Origin: [Flexibacter] sp. ATCC 35103
Lineage (GTDB): Bacteria > Bacteroidota > Bacteroidia > Flavobacteriales > Flavobacteriaceae
DNA length: 64,000 nt
NCBI RefSeq assembly: GCF_001975985.1
Contig: NZ_MTQF01000004.1
Location: 153,836 to 217,835 of the forward strand
Direction of reading: 5' to 3'
In this document: in pieces, positions 26,357-36,259 of the stretch
Layout of the letters: every line of letters begins with the position of its first letter
How positions within the stretch are numbered: the stretch's first letter is position 1
Translations under genes and position numbers: made by a program
Notes under the pieces: model-generated
The model's database searches: none
Seen by the model: the letters and a program-made list of their open reading frames with translations, nothing else
What the model was told of the DNA's origin: nothing

Positions 26357-27955
26357 TTATTTTGTATCCCACCAAAGTTTTGTTCCTCCGGTATCAGGTC
26401 CTTTTAATTTTGTGATTCCGTCAGTAACAGCATCTTTATTAGAAGAATATTCATTTGTTGTATAAATAATTCTTTTCATCAGGCTTTTACCAACTCCGGC
26501 ATCATTATTATCTGTATTAAGCGGCGCATAAATTACTTTAGCATCACTTCTGCGTAAGTCAGCCCATGATTCCCAAGATTCAGGAAAAATAGCCAAATAC
26601 TTTTGAACTGCGATTTGAGTACGTTGGCTAGCTACAGAAGCAGACCATGCAACAGGCAATTTAACCGGTATATCCTGCAAGTCTAAAGTTGGATAAACAG
26701 TTAAAACGTTTGGTAAAGTAGGCAATGTATTTCCTGCAATATAAGCATTGATTGCCGCAGTATCTGTGATTCCCCATTGTCTTAATGATAATCTGATACC
26801 TTCTTCGTATAAACTTTGAGCACTTCCGCCCATGTTCCATCCGTTCATCGCACCTTCGGCTCTGCTGAAATAGTTTTCTGAAGCCATAAATACCTCGATA
26901 TTTTTAGTTTCACTAAGATTTCCGGCAGCACCATTACCCATAATATCATTGTTAAAAGCAGAGAATTTAGTAGTTCCAAACTGATCTTCTAAACCTCCAA
27001 CAGGCTGACCACGATAAACCAGTGTAGTCGCTTTAGGATCAAGCGGAGCAAACCATTTTGCTAACCTTGGATCGTTGTATCCTACCAGAATACTCTCCAT
27101 AGAAGCTGTCATAGTATATCCCCAGCTGTTTACGATCATGTTTAAGTTGTTTGGTGTAATATTACTTGCTTTAAAGAAAGCTCCCTGCTCATTTGTTTGC
27201 ATAACACCCGCAGCTACTGCAGCTTCGGCTTGTGTTTTTGCTTTTGCAGGTTCAATATCAGAAATTCTTAATGCAAGACGTAATCTTAAACTGTTTCCAA
27301 ATACTCTCCAGTTTGCAACATTTCCTGCATACAAACGGTCATTTGGCTGAAATGAAGCAACTGTAGTTACAGCAGAACCACTAAGTGTAGCATTTGCCTC
27401 ATCTAATAATTTAAAAAAGTCTTCGTAAATAAATTCTACGCTATCATAAGGTACTTTTTCTTTTTTATTACCAGCTTCTGTGTACGGAATTGGCCCGTAA
27501 GCATCAACCATTTGATTGTACATAAAAACTTTCCAGATTTTAAGGATTGCCAAAGCTTCTGCATTTCCTTCAGATGCTTTTATAGCATTATTTAAAGCAG
27601 GAACGGCAACGGTGTAAAATCTTGTCCATCCACGTCCTTCATAACCATTAACGAAGGCATTTCTTTCTGTACCATATCCACAATTTAGATAGTGAATAAA
27701 AGTAGAAGACAAAATACCTGTTGCAATACCCCAGGTTCCCTGATCATCTACACCTGGTGAAGAGTAAGATCCGTTGTGGATACCCGCATAAAGCGCAGAT
27801 GCAAATGATGGTCCCGCCATTGTAGCATCCAACTGATCTTCTGTAAGCGCATTAGGATCTGTATTTATATGATCGAAGTCGCTTGTACAGCTTGATAAAA
27901 TAGAAACTGCCATTAATGCAATTCCCAGTGTTTTTATTTTAAAACTATATTTCAT
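26357..27955 (-). CDS. SusD/RagB-like nutrient-binding outer-membrane lipoprotein (SusD-like_2)
   Basis: Surface glycan-binding lipoprotein that forms a lid on its TonB-dependent partner. The signal peptide ends at lipobox cysteine C23 (LSSC). The mature part (532 residues in total) matches the SusD-like_2 subfamily, with the TPR-like N-terminal region (for example KIWKVFMYNQMVDAYGPIPY) and the late ESWADLRRSD segment. It is 16 bp downstream of the susC-like gene in the usual order and is followed by a strong terminator. The ligand cannot be read from sequence; context suggests an oligosaccharide or glycopeptide released by the neighbouring hydrolases. Confidence 0.93.
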   Translation of the reverse strand: MKYSFKIKTLGIALMAVSILSSCTSDFDHINTDPNALTEDQLDATMAGPSFASALYAGIHNGSYSSPGVDDQGTWGIATGILSSTFIHYLNCGYGTERNAFVNGYEGRGWTRFYTVAVPALNNAIKASEGNAEALAILKIWKVFMYNQMVDAYGPIPYTEAGNKKEKVPYDSVEFIYEDFFKLLDEANATLSGSAVTTVASFQPNDRLYAGNVANWRVFGNSLRLRLALRISDIEPAKAKTQAEAAVAAGVMQTNEQGAFFKASNITPNNLNMIVNSWGYTMTASMESILVGYNDPRLAKWFAPLDPKATTLVYRGQPVGGLEDQFGTTKFSAFNNDIMGNGAAGNLSETKNIEVFMASENYFSRAEGAMNGWNMGGSAQSLYEEGIRLSLRQWGITDTAAINAYIAGNTLPTLPNVLTVYPTLDLQDIPVKLPVAWSASVASQRTQIAVQKYLAIFPESWESWADLRRSDAKVIYAPLNTDNNDAGVGKSLMKRIIYTTNEYSSNKDAVTDGITKLKGPDTGGTKLWWDTK

Positions 27956-27971
27956 GATGTCTCTTTTTTAA

Positions 27972-30900
27972 TTAAAATCCGAATTTAACATTAACCCCAT
28001 AATCTCTCGTTGAAGGAATGTTGAAGGATTCTATACCTTGTAAGTTTCCTGTACCAGCACCTGCTTCCGGATCAAAATATTTAGCTTTATTCACGAAAAA
28101 GAATAAGTTTCTTCCTACCAGTGAAAAATCAATACTTGTAAAACCTGAGCTGCCTAATACACGTTTTGGCAAAGAATATCCAAAAACAAGTTCTCTTAAT
28201 CTAATGTTTGTAGCATCGTAAATAAAAGGTTCTGCAATAGGTGTTCTTTGTCCAATTGCTGTCCAGTATTGTTCTGCATTAATGCTTACGGTATTTTGAG
28301 TATACGTTCCGCCAGCACCTGCAACAACACCATCAACAACAATTCCGCCTTCTCTTCCTGCTAAAGTAACATCGCTTACCCCTAATCCTGCTTGTCTTGC
28401 CTGAGTGTATGAAATAACTTCACCACCAATTCTAAAATCAACAAGGAAGCTTAAAGAGAAATCTTTGTATTTAAAACTGTTTCTTAAACCTGCAGTCCAA
28501 TCCGGGTTAAAGTTTCCTGCACGAACATCAAAACTATTTGTTGCAAGCGGAATACCTGCGCTGTTTACGATAATTTTTCCGTCAGGAGATCTTTGGAAAC
28601 CTTTAATATATAAATCTCCATATTCACCACCCTGAATAACTTTACTTCTTACTAATCTACCTTCACCAAGAACCAATTCTTCTCTTCCTCCATAAATAGA
28701 TTTTACTTCAGATTTGTATGTTGCGTAGTTTGCAGTAAGATCCCATGAGAAATTTTCTGTTTGAATTGGAGTTGCTGTAAAAACAACCTCAATACCTTTG
28801 TTTTGAATTTCCCCACCATTAACTACCGCTCTTGAAGTCGATGAAGACTCCGGAGTATTGATGTAGAAAATTTGATCTTTTGTATTCGTCTGGAAATAAG
28901 TTACATCCAATCCTACACGATTTTTCAAGAATTTAAGCTCACCACCAAACTCAACAGAGCTTGACATCTCCGGTCTTAAATTTGGGTTTGCTGCTGTTGT
29001 TTGAGAATACAACATACCACCATTACCACCAATATAAGATAATCTTGAACTTGTTTGGTAAGGATCAGTATCGTTACCCACTTTTGCGTAAGAACCTCTT
29101 ACTTTTGCATAACTAATAACTTCCGGTAAAGTAACCATATCAGAGATAACCCCTGATAAACCTACAGATGGATAAAAGAAAGATCTGTTTGCAGCCGGTA
29201 AAGTAGATGACCAGTCATTTCTTGCTGTTAAATCTAAGAATAAATAGTTTCTAAAACCAATTTGTGAGAAACCATAAACAGAGTTAATTTGTTTTTCTGA
29301 AGCTGTAGAAGTAGATTGAATAGTAGATACATTTGACAGGGCAAAAAAGTTTCTTTTACTTAAAACTCCTCCTGAATATAATGAAGAACTATTTTGTTGT
29401 AACGTGTTAGCTCCGGCATTAACCCCAATAGAGAAATCACCAAATTTTTCGTTGTAAGAAAGTAAGGCGTCAGTATTGAATTCGCTTACTGTTTCATAAG
29501 ATTCACTGTATGAACCAAGATTGTTGTTAAAAGCTACTGTAGCATATCTGTTTCTAACATTCTTGTTTGTCATTTGGTCTAAACCAGTTCTAACTTGTAA
29601 ACTTATTGTATTTGTAAAATCATATTTAAGAGAAGCAAGACCTATAAATCTGTTTCTTTTATCTTTACGTGCATCATCACGCAATGCAGACCAGAAAGGG
29701 TTTCCACCAGGAGCTCCGGCTTCATCTAAGAAATAGTTCATTTGTCTTTGTCCCGCAGCATCAAAATATTCAAAATCTTTATATTCACTATATTTAATAC
29801 TACGTGGCAATAAATAAGCTGATGTACCAATAGATTCTTCTCCAGTTCTTAATAAATTATCGATATCCTGAACGATGTAGTTTGTTTTTACGTCTAATGA
29901 TAATTTATCAGATATTTTGCTTGTCAGTCTTAAGTTAAGATTGTGTCTGTCTAACTGGTTTCCTCCCACGATACCTTCAGCACGTGTATTGGTATAAGAG
30001 AAATAACCTTGTGCTTTTTCATTTCCTGTTGTTACAGTTAATGTATTTGCTAAGTTATAACCTGTTTTATAGAAATCTATAACGTTGTTTGGCTGAGCGC
30101 TGTAACTAGTTGTTGCAGGCCCTGCATAATTAGGATTACGAACTAACTGCCAGGCAGGAACCTGACTTCCGTCTAATTTACCACCCCAGCTTGAGCTTGA
30201 AGTTTGGTTATAAGCTCCCAGAGTTCCTTGTCCGTATTCGTTTTGTAAATTCATCAAATTATATGCTGATGAAGCCATAAAGTTAGACGATAACGAAACC
30301 GAAGTTTTTCCTGCTTTACCTGATTTTGTTGTAATTACGATAACACCATTACTTGCTCTCGTACCATAAAGTGCCGCTGCAGATGGTCCTTTAAGAACCG
30401 TCATAGAAGCAATATCTTCAGGGTTAATATTCGAAATACCGTCAGGTTGTGTAGTTCCTCCTGTATCGATATCCGGATTTGTATTTGTTGTTCCGTTACT
30501 AATTGGCACACCATCTACCACATACATTGGCTGGTTGTTTCCTGTAAGTGATCTGTTTCCTCTTAGTGTAATTCTGGAAGAAGAACCTACCCCGTTTGAA
30601 GTGGTAGAGAAGTTAAGACCTGCAACTTTACCTGAAAGTGAGTTGGCAACGTTTAAGGATCTTGCTTCTGAAAGTTCGTCTACAGAAATGTTCTGAGCAG
30701 AATAGGTAATTGCTTTTTTCTCTCTTTTGATACCAAGAGCAGTTACGACTACTTCTCCTAATTGTTGTGTAGCAGCACCTAAAGCGGCATTAATTGTTGT
30801 TTGTGTTCCTACGGCTATCTCTTTTGGGGCAGAGCCTACATAGGTAAAAACCAAAACTGCTGATTGATTTGGAACTGTTATACTGTACTTACCATCAAAA

Positions 30901-31067
30901 TCTGATGATGCACTTGTCTTTGTTCCTTTAACCACAACATTTGCTCCTGGGATCGGAATTCCCGTTGAAGCATCTGTTATCGTTCCTTTTACTGTAGTTT
31001 GTGCTTGTGTGCTTTGGAATGCAAACAAACAAAACAGAAACAGTAATTTTAGTACGTCCTTAATCAT
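27972..31067 (-). CDS. SusC/RagA-family TonB-dependent outer-membrane transporter
   Basis: A 1,031-residue outer-membrane importer. Order of domains: signal peptide (to about residue 22), carboxypeptidase-D-like beta-sandwich (25-105, GTITDASTGIPIPGANV), TonB plug (about 110-225, with the SusC signature GTRASNGVIVITTKSG) and a 22-stranded barrel ending in phenylalanine. No N-terminal signalling extension (STN domain) is seen, so it is not expected to drive an ECF-sigma/anti-sigma relay. It pairs with the SusD-like gene downstream. A candidate promoter and a perfect palindrome lie in the 120 bp upstream. Confidence 0.95.
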   Translation of the reverse strand: MIKDVLKLLFLFCLFAFQSTQAQTTVKGTITDASTGIPIPGANVVVKGTKTSASSDFDGKYSITVPNQSAVLVFTYVGSAPKEIAVGTQTTINAALGAATQQLGEVVVTALGIKREKKAITYSAQNISVDELSEARSLNVANSLSGKVAGLNFSTTSNGVGSSSRITLRGNRSLTGNNQPMYVVDGVPISNGTTNTNPDIDTGGTTQPDGISNINPEDIASMTVLKGPSAAALYGTRASNGVIVITTKSGKAGKTSVSLSSNFMASSAYNLMNLQNEYGQGTLGAYNQTSSSSWGGKLDGSQVPAWQLVRNPNYAGPATTSYSAQPNNVIDFYKTGYNLANTLTVTTGNEKAQGYFSYTNTRAEGIVGGNQLDRHNLNLRLTSKISDKLSLDVKTNYIVQDIDNLLRTGEESIGTSAYLLPRSIKYSEYKDFEYFDAAGQRQMNYFLDEAGAPGGNPFWSALRDDARKDKRNRFIGLASLKYDFTNTISLQVRTGLDQMTNKNVRNRYATVAFNNNLGSYSESYETVSEFNTDALLSYNEKFGDFSIGVNAGANTLQQNSSSLYSGGVLSKRNFFALSNVSTIQSTSTASEKQINSVYGFSQIGFRNYLFLDLTARNDWSSTLPAANRSFFYPSVGLSGVISDMVTLPEVISYAKVRGSYAKVGNDTDPYQTSSRLSYIGGNGGMLYSQTTAANPNLRPEMSSSVEFGGELKFLKNRVGLDVTYFQTNTKDQIFYINTPESSSTSRAVVNGGEIQNKGIEVVFTATPIQTENFSWDLTANYATYKSEVKSIYGGREELVLGEGRLVRSKVIQGGEYGDLYIKGFQRSPDGKIIVNSAGIPLATNSFDVRAGNFNPDWTAGLRNSFKYKDFSLSFLVDFRIGGEVISYTQARQAGLGVSDVTLAGREGGIVVDGVVAGAGGTYTQNTVSINAEQYWTAIGQRTPIAEPFIYDATNIRLRELVFGYSLPKRVLGSSGFTSIDFSLVGRNLFFFVNKAKYFDPEAGAGTGNLQGIESFNIPSTRDYGVNVKFGF

Positions 31068-31098
31068 ATTAGTTGTTTTTTTAGAGTTAATAACATGT

Positions 31099-31127
31099 TA
31101 AACTTAAGAATACATTTTGTTAACAAA
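31099..31127 (-). promoter_or_regulatory. candidate susC promoter
   Basis: On the minus strand, TAAGTTTA (31099-31106) differs by one base from the TAnnTTTG -7 consensus, and TTTG (31124-31127) lies 17 bases upstream as a -33 element. It would start transcription about 25-30 bp before the susC ATG. The -33 element falls inside the palindrome at 31114-31129. Confidence 0.35.
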
Positions 31128-31129
31128 AT
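31114..31129. promoter_or_regulatory. 16-bp perfect palindrome upstream of susC, possible operator
   Basis: ATTTTGTTAACAAAAT is its own reverse complement. It lies 47-62 bp upstream of the susC start codon and overlaps the predicted -33 element, the place where a dimeric repressor would act. The sequence is AT-rich, so chance is not excluded. Confidence 0.45.
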
Positions 31130-31184
31130 ATTATTTCGACAAATGACAATTTTGAAAAGGTGTTGGGTAAACTTTAACATTTAA

Positions 31185-31220
31185 AAACAACAAAAGGGTT
31201 TATTTTGTAATATAAACCCT
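31185..31220 (-). terminator. intrinsic terminator after the GH3 gene
   Basis: Arms AGGGTTTA (31195-31202) and TAAACCCT (31213-31220) with a 10-base loop; read on the minus strand it is followed by TTTTGTTGTTTTT. It ends transcription of the GH92-GH3 group before susC, so susCD has its own promoter. Confidence 0.7.
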
Positions 31221-31330
31221 CTTTATTTGAAGAAGTTACTCTTAATTAAATCTAACCAATTTATCGTTTTTTCAAAGGTATTCTTTGCTTAATACTTAAA
31301 ACGCTAAACATTTTATTCGTTTTTACCAAA

Positions 31331-33976
31331 TTACTGTAAAACCTTAAAATTCGTTTTTTGTAAATCAACGGAGTTTCCGCCTACCATTACTTCAAAATCT
31401 CCGGGTTCTACAACTCTTTTCATCTCACGATTCCAAAGAGATAATTCATCTGGGGTTAACGTAAATTCTACTTTTTTAATTTCTCCTTTTTTAATAAACA
31501 ATCTCTTAAAACCTTTTAATGTTTTTCTTGGAGTTGTAACACTACTGTAAACATCATTTATATACAATTGCACTACTTCGTCTCCGTCGTACTTACCTGT
31601 GTTTTTAACATCGATACTTACTTTTAATTCTCCGTCGGTTTTGATTGCTGCAGAACTGATTGCAAGATTCGAATATTCGAAAGTGGTATAACTCAAACCG
31701 TAACCAAATGTATAAAGCGGATTTTCGCTTTCAGAAACATATCTATGAATCGCAGATGGTTTTTGGTTATAATATATAGGTAACTGCCCAACAGATTTAG
31801 GAACGGTAATTGGCAATCTTCCACCCGGATTATAATCTCCAAATAAAACATCGGCAACGGCTCTTCCTCCTGCTTCACCAGGAAACCATCCTTCGATAAG
31901 TGCCGGAATATTTTCGCTGATCCAGTTTGTCGAAAGCGGACGTCCGTTTAATAACACACAAACTACCGGAGTTCCCGTTTTCTGGATTGCTTCGATAAGA
32001 TCTTGCTGCATTCCGTGTAAGTCTAACGAAGCAACGTCTCTGTTTTCTTCAACCAATTCGTTCGATTCTCCCAAAACAACAATCGCAACATCTGCTTTTT
32101 TAGCAATGTCGATCGCCGGCTGAAAGTTTACTTTTTCCAGATTCCAACGCAAGTGCGCTCTGGCTCCCCAACCGCCTTCCCACATCTCGATGCGGACTTT
32201 GTATTTTTTTCCTGCTTCGATATTTTTTGGTGTCGTAACCATACTTGTAGCACCTTTTGTCCAGTTGTCGATTACCAATTGATCGTCAACCCACATTCTG
32301 ATTCCGTCATCAGAACTTAAACCTAACCAGCCATCAAAGGATTTATCTGATTTGATATATCCTGTCCAGCGAATCGAGAAATCATCATCTGTAACGCCAT
32401 CACCCGGAGACCAAGGCCAGTCAAACTCTAACTGATTGTCAATACGTGTTAATGCAGGAGTTCCTTCTACATTTCTGTTATTAAAATATTCTCCTTTTAA
32501 TCCGTTTTGAGCTTCATCCGGCGTAAATAAATATTTCGACGGGATAATTTGTCCTTTTACAATTAAAGGAACACCTTCTTCATAAAGAACATTTGTTTTT
32601 GCACCAACAACTTGTTTAACACCTTCGAGAACTGTTGTTCCAACTTTATTTTTTACAGCATATCCGCCCAATCTTGATGCATCAGCATTTGGTCCGATAA
32701 CGGCAATAGTTTGAATGTCTTTTTTTAAAGGCAGGATATTATTATCGTTTTTCAATAAAATCATCGATTTATGAGCTGCTTCAAGAGCAACATCCTGATT
32801 TTCTTTCGTATGAAAACGTTCTTTGATTAAATTTTTATCCGTGTATGGATTTTCGAATAATCCCAATAAAAATTTAAGTCTTAAAACTCCACCCGCAGCA
32901 CGATCAATTTGCTCGATTGTCAGTTTCTTTTCGTTTACTAATTCAATGATACTTTGTTGCCAAAACTCATTTGTAAAATCATAAAACTGCATATCGACTC
33001 CGGCAGCAACAGCTTCTCTAATGCTTTCTTTTGGAGAATTAGTTACATAATGAGTTGTTTGAAGGTATTTTATAGCACCCAAATCAGAAACTACAATACC
33101 TTTAAAACCCCATTCTTTTCTTAAAACATCTGTTAGCAGCCAGTGATTTGCCGCACAAGGAATTCCGTCTAATTCAGAATACGCGCACATCGTTCCTAAA
33201 GCGCCGCCTTTTCTAAATGCTTTTTCAAATGACGGAAGATGATCTTCACGAGCAGAACGTTCTCCGACTAAAATTGGAGAAGAATTTCCTCCTGCTTGCG
33301 GAATACCGTGAACTGCAAAGTGTTTTGGTTCAGAAATTATAGTACGATCTGATCTTAAATCATCGCCCTGCATTCCCTTAATCATTGCCAGACCAATCTC
33401 GCTGTTTAAATACGCATCTTCACCAAAAGTTTCAGCAACCCTTCCCCAACGTGGTTCACGGCCAAGATCTAAATTTGGTCCCAGACCAAAATGAACCCCG
33501 TGTGCTCTGGCTTCTGTAGCAATTACTTTACCCACTTTGTCCATTATGCCAGTATCCCATGTTGCGCCTAAACCTATATTCATAGGGAAAGCCGTGCTTC
33601 CGTCATCCAGATATCCGTGCAGCATCTCGCACATAATAAGGGCAGGAATTCCCCATTTATTATTTTTAATTACTTCGCTCTGAAGATCATTGATCATTTT
33701 TGCCGAACGCGGATAAAGATCATGAATCGCTCCAATTCCTAAATTTCCAATTCTGGGACTTGATTTAGATTTCGAGAAATCTTCTTTTTCTTTAAAAAGT
33801 TCCCCTCTGTACATGTCCATTTGGCGCGCTTTTTCCTCCAGACTCATTCGGCTTAACAAGTCTTTCACCCTGTCTTCAACAGGTAATTTTGAATCTTGAT
33901 AAGGGTATTTCTTCTGCGCATAACTCTGGTTAAAAAAACCTACAGCCATTACGAGTATAATGGCTGTTTTTTTCAT
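31331..33976 (-). CDS. periplasmic GH3 glycosidase with inserted PA14 domain
   Basis: A GH3 family beta-glycosidase, 881 residues from the ATG at 33976 (a second ATG at 33991 is possible). A signal peptide precedes the TIM-barrel domain. The nucleophile is the aspartate in VVSDLGAIKY; Leu replaces the common Trp after it. A PA14 carbohydrate-binding module (about residues 490-625, with GLKGEYFNNRNVEG and SSDDGIRMWVDD) interrupts the second alpha/beta domain, and a fibronectin III-like domain ends the protein. GH3 includes beta-glucosidases, beta-xylosidases and beta-N-acetylglucosaminidases; the KHF(G/A)xxxx motif of NagZ is not complete, so the last is unlikely. It is 13-28 bp downstream of the GH92 gene and has its own terminator. 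Confidence 0.88.
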   Translation of the reverse strand: MKKTAIILVMAVGFFNQSYAQKKYPYQDSKLPVEDRVKDLLSRMSLEEKARQMDMYRGELFKEKEDFSKSKSSPRIGNLGIGAIHDLYPRSAKMINDLQSEVIKNNKWGIPALIMCEMLHGYLDDGSTAFPMNIGLGATWDTGIMDKVGKVIATEARAHGVHFGLGPNLDLGREPRWGRVAETFGEDAYLNSEIGLAMIKGMQGDDLRSDRTIISEPKHFAVHGIPQAGGNSSPILVGERSAREDHLPSFEKAFRKGGALGTMCAYSELDGIPCAANHWLLTDVLRKEWGFKGIVVSDLGAIKYLQTTHYVTNSPKESIREAVAAGVDMQFYDFTNEFWQQSIIELVNEKKLTIEQIDRAAGGVLRLKFLLGLFENPYTDKNLIKERFHTKENQDVALEAAHKSMILLKNDNNILPLKKDIQTIAVIGPNADASRLGGYAVKNKVGTTVLEGVKQVVGAKTNVLYEEGVPLIVKGQIIPSKYLFTPDEAQNGLKGEYFNNRNVEGTPALTRIDNQLEFDWPWSPGDGVTDDDFSIRWTGYIKSDKSFDGWLGLSSDDGIRMWVDDQLVIDNWTKGATSMVTTPKNIEAGKKYKVRIEMWEGGWGARAHLRWNLEKVNFQPAIDIAKKADVAIVVLGESNELVEENRDVASLDLHGMQQDLIEAIQKTGTPVVCVLLNGRPLSTNWISENIPALIEGWFPGEAGGRAVADVLFGDYNPGGRLPITVPKSVGQLPIYYNQKPSAIHRYVSESENPLYTFGYGLSYTTFEYSNLAISSAAIKTDGELKVSIDVKNTGKYDGDEVVQLYINDVYSSVTTPRKTLKGFKRLFIKKGEIKKVEFTLTPDELSLWNREMKRVVEPGDFEVMVGGNSVDLQKTNFKVLQ

Positions 33977-34004
33977 TCTTAATTGTAACATAGTTGTGTT
34001 GTTT

Positions 34005-36251
34005 TTAATTTTGAATCACTTTCATTGTTTTTCCATTCACAAAATCTTCGTGCGAAATAAAAAAACTATTATGTGGTTTTCCGTTTACCTCAATCGAATT
34101 GATTTTACCATCATTATTTTCTTGTCTTTCGATTACAATACTTTCTTTTTTATAATATCTTGGATCTAATTTGATTGTAATTCTATGAAACATTGGCGTT
34201 GTAATGGTATAAATTGGATCTCCCGGCGATATAGGATAAATTCCCATCATGGAATAAACCAACCACGCCGACATTGTTCCGGTATCGTCATTGCCCGGTA
34301 ATCCTTTCGGTTTGTTTTGAAAATATTCCTGTACCAGTTTTTTAACCATTTCCTGACTCTTCCATTCTTGTCCTTTTACATAATTGAATAAATATGGATA
34401 AGCAATGTCAGGTTCGTTTGCCATATCAAATTGTTTGAGATCAAAGACTTTTTGTAACTGATCTGAGAAAACTTTATCGCCGCCCATTAATTTTATATAT
34501 CCCCTCATATCATGTGGCACCATAAAAGCATATTGCCAGGCATTGCCTTCGATAAAACCAACATTCTCCTGAAAATTAGATCCTGCTTCGGGATCAAAAG
34601 GTTCGTACCATTTTCCGTTAGCTGTTCTTGGTCGAAGTAACTTTAAATCTTTATCATATAATTTTTGGTAGGATAACGAACGTTTGGCAAAACGCTTATA
34701 ATCATCTTTTTCGCCCAATGCTTTCGCTAAAAGTGAAATGGCATAATCTGACGTATTATATTCTAAAGTTGTAGAAACCGGGCCAGGATAACTGGTCGAT
34801 AAATACCCTTTTTCGATATACTCTTTAAGTCCCGGACGCAACGGATTATCTTCTGTTTTATCTGCACCTTTAAGCATGGCATAATAGGCTCTGTAAATAT
34901 CAAAATCCTGAATTCCTTTTAAGCAAGCGTCAACTATTACGATACTTGCCGGATCTCCTACCATGGTAAATGTTTCAGTCGAATTTAATTCCCATTTGGG
35001 CAGCCAGCCATTTTCATCATACATTTCTAACATGCTTTTTATCATATCAGATTGTTGTTTGGGATAAACCAAAGACGTTAACGGATGCATATTTCGATAT
35101 GTATCCCACAATGAAAATACGGTATAACGTGTGCCATCTGTTTTACCAATTTTAGTTCTCTTAATTTCCGGATATTGTCCGTTATAATCATTTAAAATAT
35201 TGGGATGAATTAAGGTGTGATACAAAGCCGTGTAAAAAATCGTTCTGTCATCATTTGAACCTCCTTCTACTAAAATCTTCGAAAGTTCTTCGTTCCATTC
35301 GTTATACGTTTCTTTATAAACGTCATCAAATGATTTCTTTCCGGTTTCTTTTTCTAAGTTTTCACGGGCATTTTCGATACTAACGTAAGAGATTCCTACT
35401 TTAACTTCTACTGTTTCCTGTTTGTCGAATTTATACGTAAAGTAACTTCCAATACTATCGCCAACCACTGTTTTAATGGTATTTTCCATCATTCTGGCTT
35501 TTCCATTATAACCCATCCATTGTGCTTCGACACCATTATATTTTGGTGTTTTTTTCCAAACGCCAAATTTATCTGCAGGTTTAGAAAATTTAGCTACAAA
35601 ATAAACAGGATAAGCATCTTCAGGACTATTATAACAAAATGAACCAACGGAACGCATTCCTTCAATTTCTGTAGGTGAAACGACTTTTATCATCGCTCCC
35701 TCTTCATTGGTTAATCCTAAACCCAGGTTTAATAAAATATTCGATTGTCCTTTTGGGAAAGTGAATCTGCTTACGCCTACTCTCGTTGAAGCTGTAAATT
35801 CGCCTTTTACTTTATACTTATCAATATTTACGCTGTAAAAAGCTGCTTTTGCAATTTCATTCGAGTAATTTGAACCGTATTTTAAATGATCGATTTCTAC
35901 TTTTCCTGTTGTAGGCATTAGTAAAATAACGCCCAGTTCAGGACAACCAACTCCGCTTAAATTAACCTGACTAAATCCGGTTAAAAAATTATTCTCGTTT
36001 ACGTAAGGATTCGACAACCATTGGCTGTCTTTTTCCATTGGGGTATTTTTTTGCCCGGCAACATTAAACGGGCTAATACTTGCCATCCCGCGTGGTGCAA
36101 TTGGTCCGGGAAAAGCAGCTCCGTAATTAGAAGTTCCGATAAACGGATTTACATAATCCACCGGACTCTGTTGTGCAAAAATACTTATGCTAAAAAACAG
36201 TATGTAAAAAATACATACTGTTTTAAGGTGTTTTGTTTTATTTAAAAACAT
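34005..36251 (-). CDS. GH92 alpha-mannosidase
   Basis: Calcium-dependent, inverting exo-alpha-mannosidase of family GH92, 748 residues with a signal peptide (to about residue 26, ending IFAQ). Recognised by VDYVNPFIGT at the mature N-terminus, and by GNDDTGTMSAWLVYSMMG and GMYP/GIYPISPGDP-type segments near the C-terminus. It lacks the GHGHTYPGA stretch found in the second GH92 of the window, and has GTSNYGAAFPGP there, so linkage preference may differ between the two. It is 8 bp downstream of the GH29 gene and directly upstream of GH3. It probably trims alpha-mannose from high-mannose or complex N-glycans. Confidence 0.92.
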   Translation of the reverse strand: MFLNKTKHLKTVCIFYILFFSISIFAQQSPVDYVNPFIGTSNYGAAFPGPIAPRGMASISPFNVAGQKNTPMEKDSQWLSNPYVNENNFLTGFSQVNLSGVGCPELGVILLMPTTGKVEIDHLKYGSNYSNEIAKAAFYSVNIDKYKVKGEFTASTRVGVSRFTFPKGQSNILLNLGLGLTNEEGAMIKVVSPTEIEGMRSVGSFCYNSPEDAYPVYFVAKFSKPADKFGVWKKTPKYNGVEAQWMGYNGKARMMENTIKTVVGDSIGSYFTYKFDKQETVEVKVGISYVSIENARENLEKETGKKSFDDVYKETYNEWNEELSKILVEGGSNDDRTIFYTALYHTLIHPNILNDYNGQYPEIKRTKIGKTDGTRYTVFSLWDTYRNMHPLTSLVYPKQQSDMIKSMLEMYDENGWLPKWELNSTETFTMVGDPASIVIVDACLKGIQDFDIYRAYYAMLKGADKTEDNPLRPGLKEYIEKGYLSTSYPGPVSTTLEYNTSDYAISLLAKALGEKDDYKRFAKRSLSYQKLYDKDLKLLRPRTANGKWYEPFDPEAGSNFQENVGFIEGNAWQYAFMVPHDMRGYIKLMGGDKVFSDQLQKVFDLKQFDMANEPDIAYPYLFNYVKGQEWKSQEMVKKLVQEYFQNKPKGLPGNDDTGTMSAWLVYSMMGIYPISPGDPIYTITTPMFHRITIKLDPRYYKKESIVIERQENNDGKINSIEVNGKPHNSFFISHEDFVNGKTMKVIQN

Positions 36252-36259
36252 AATAATTT

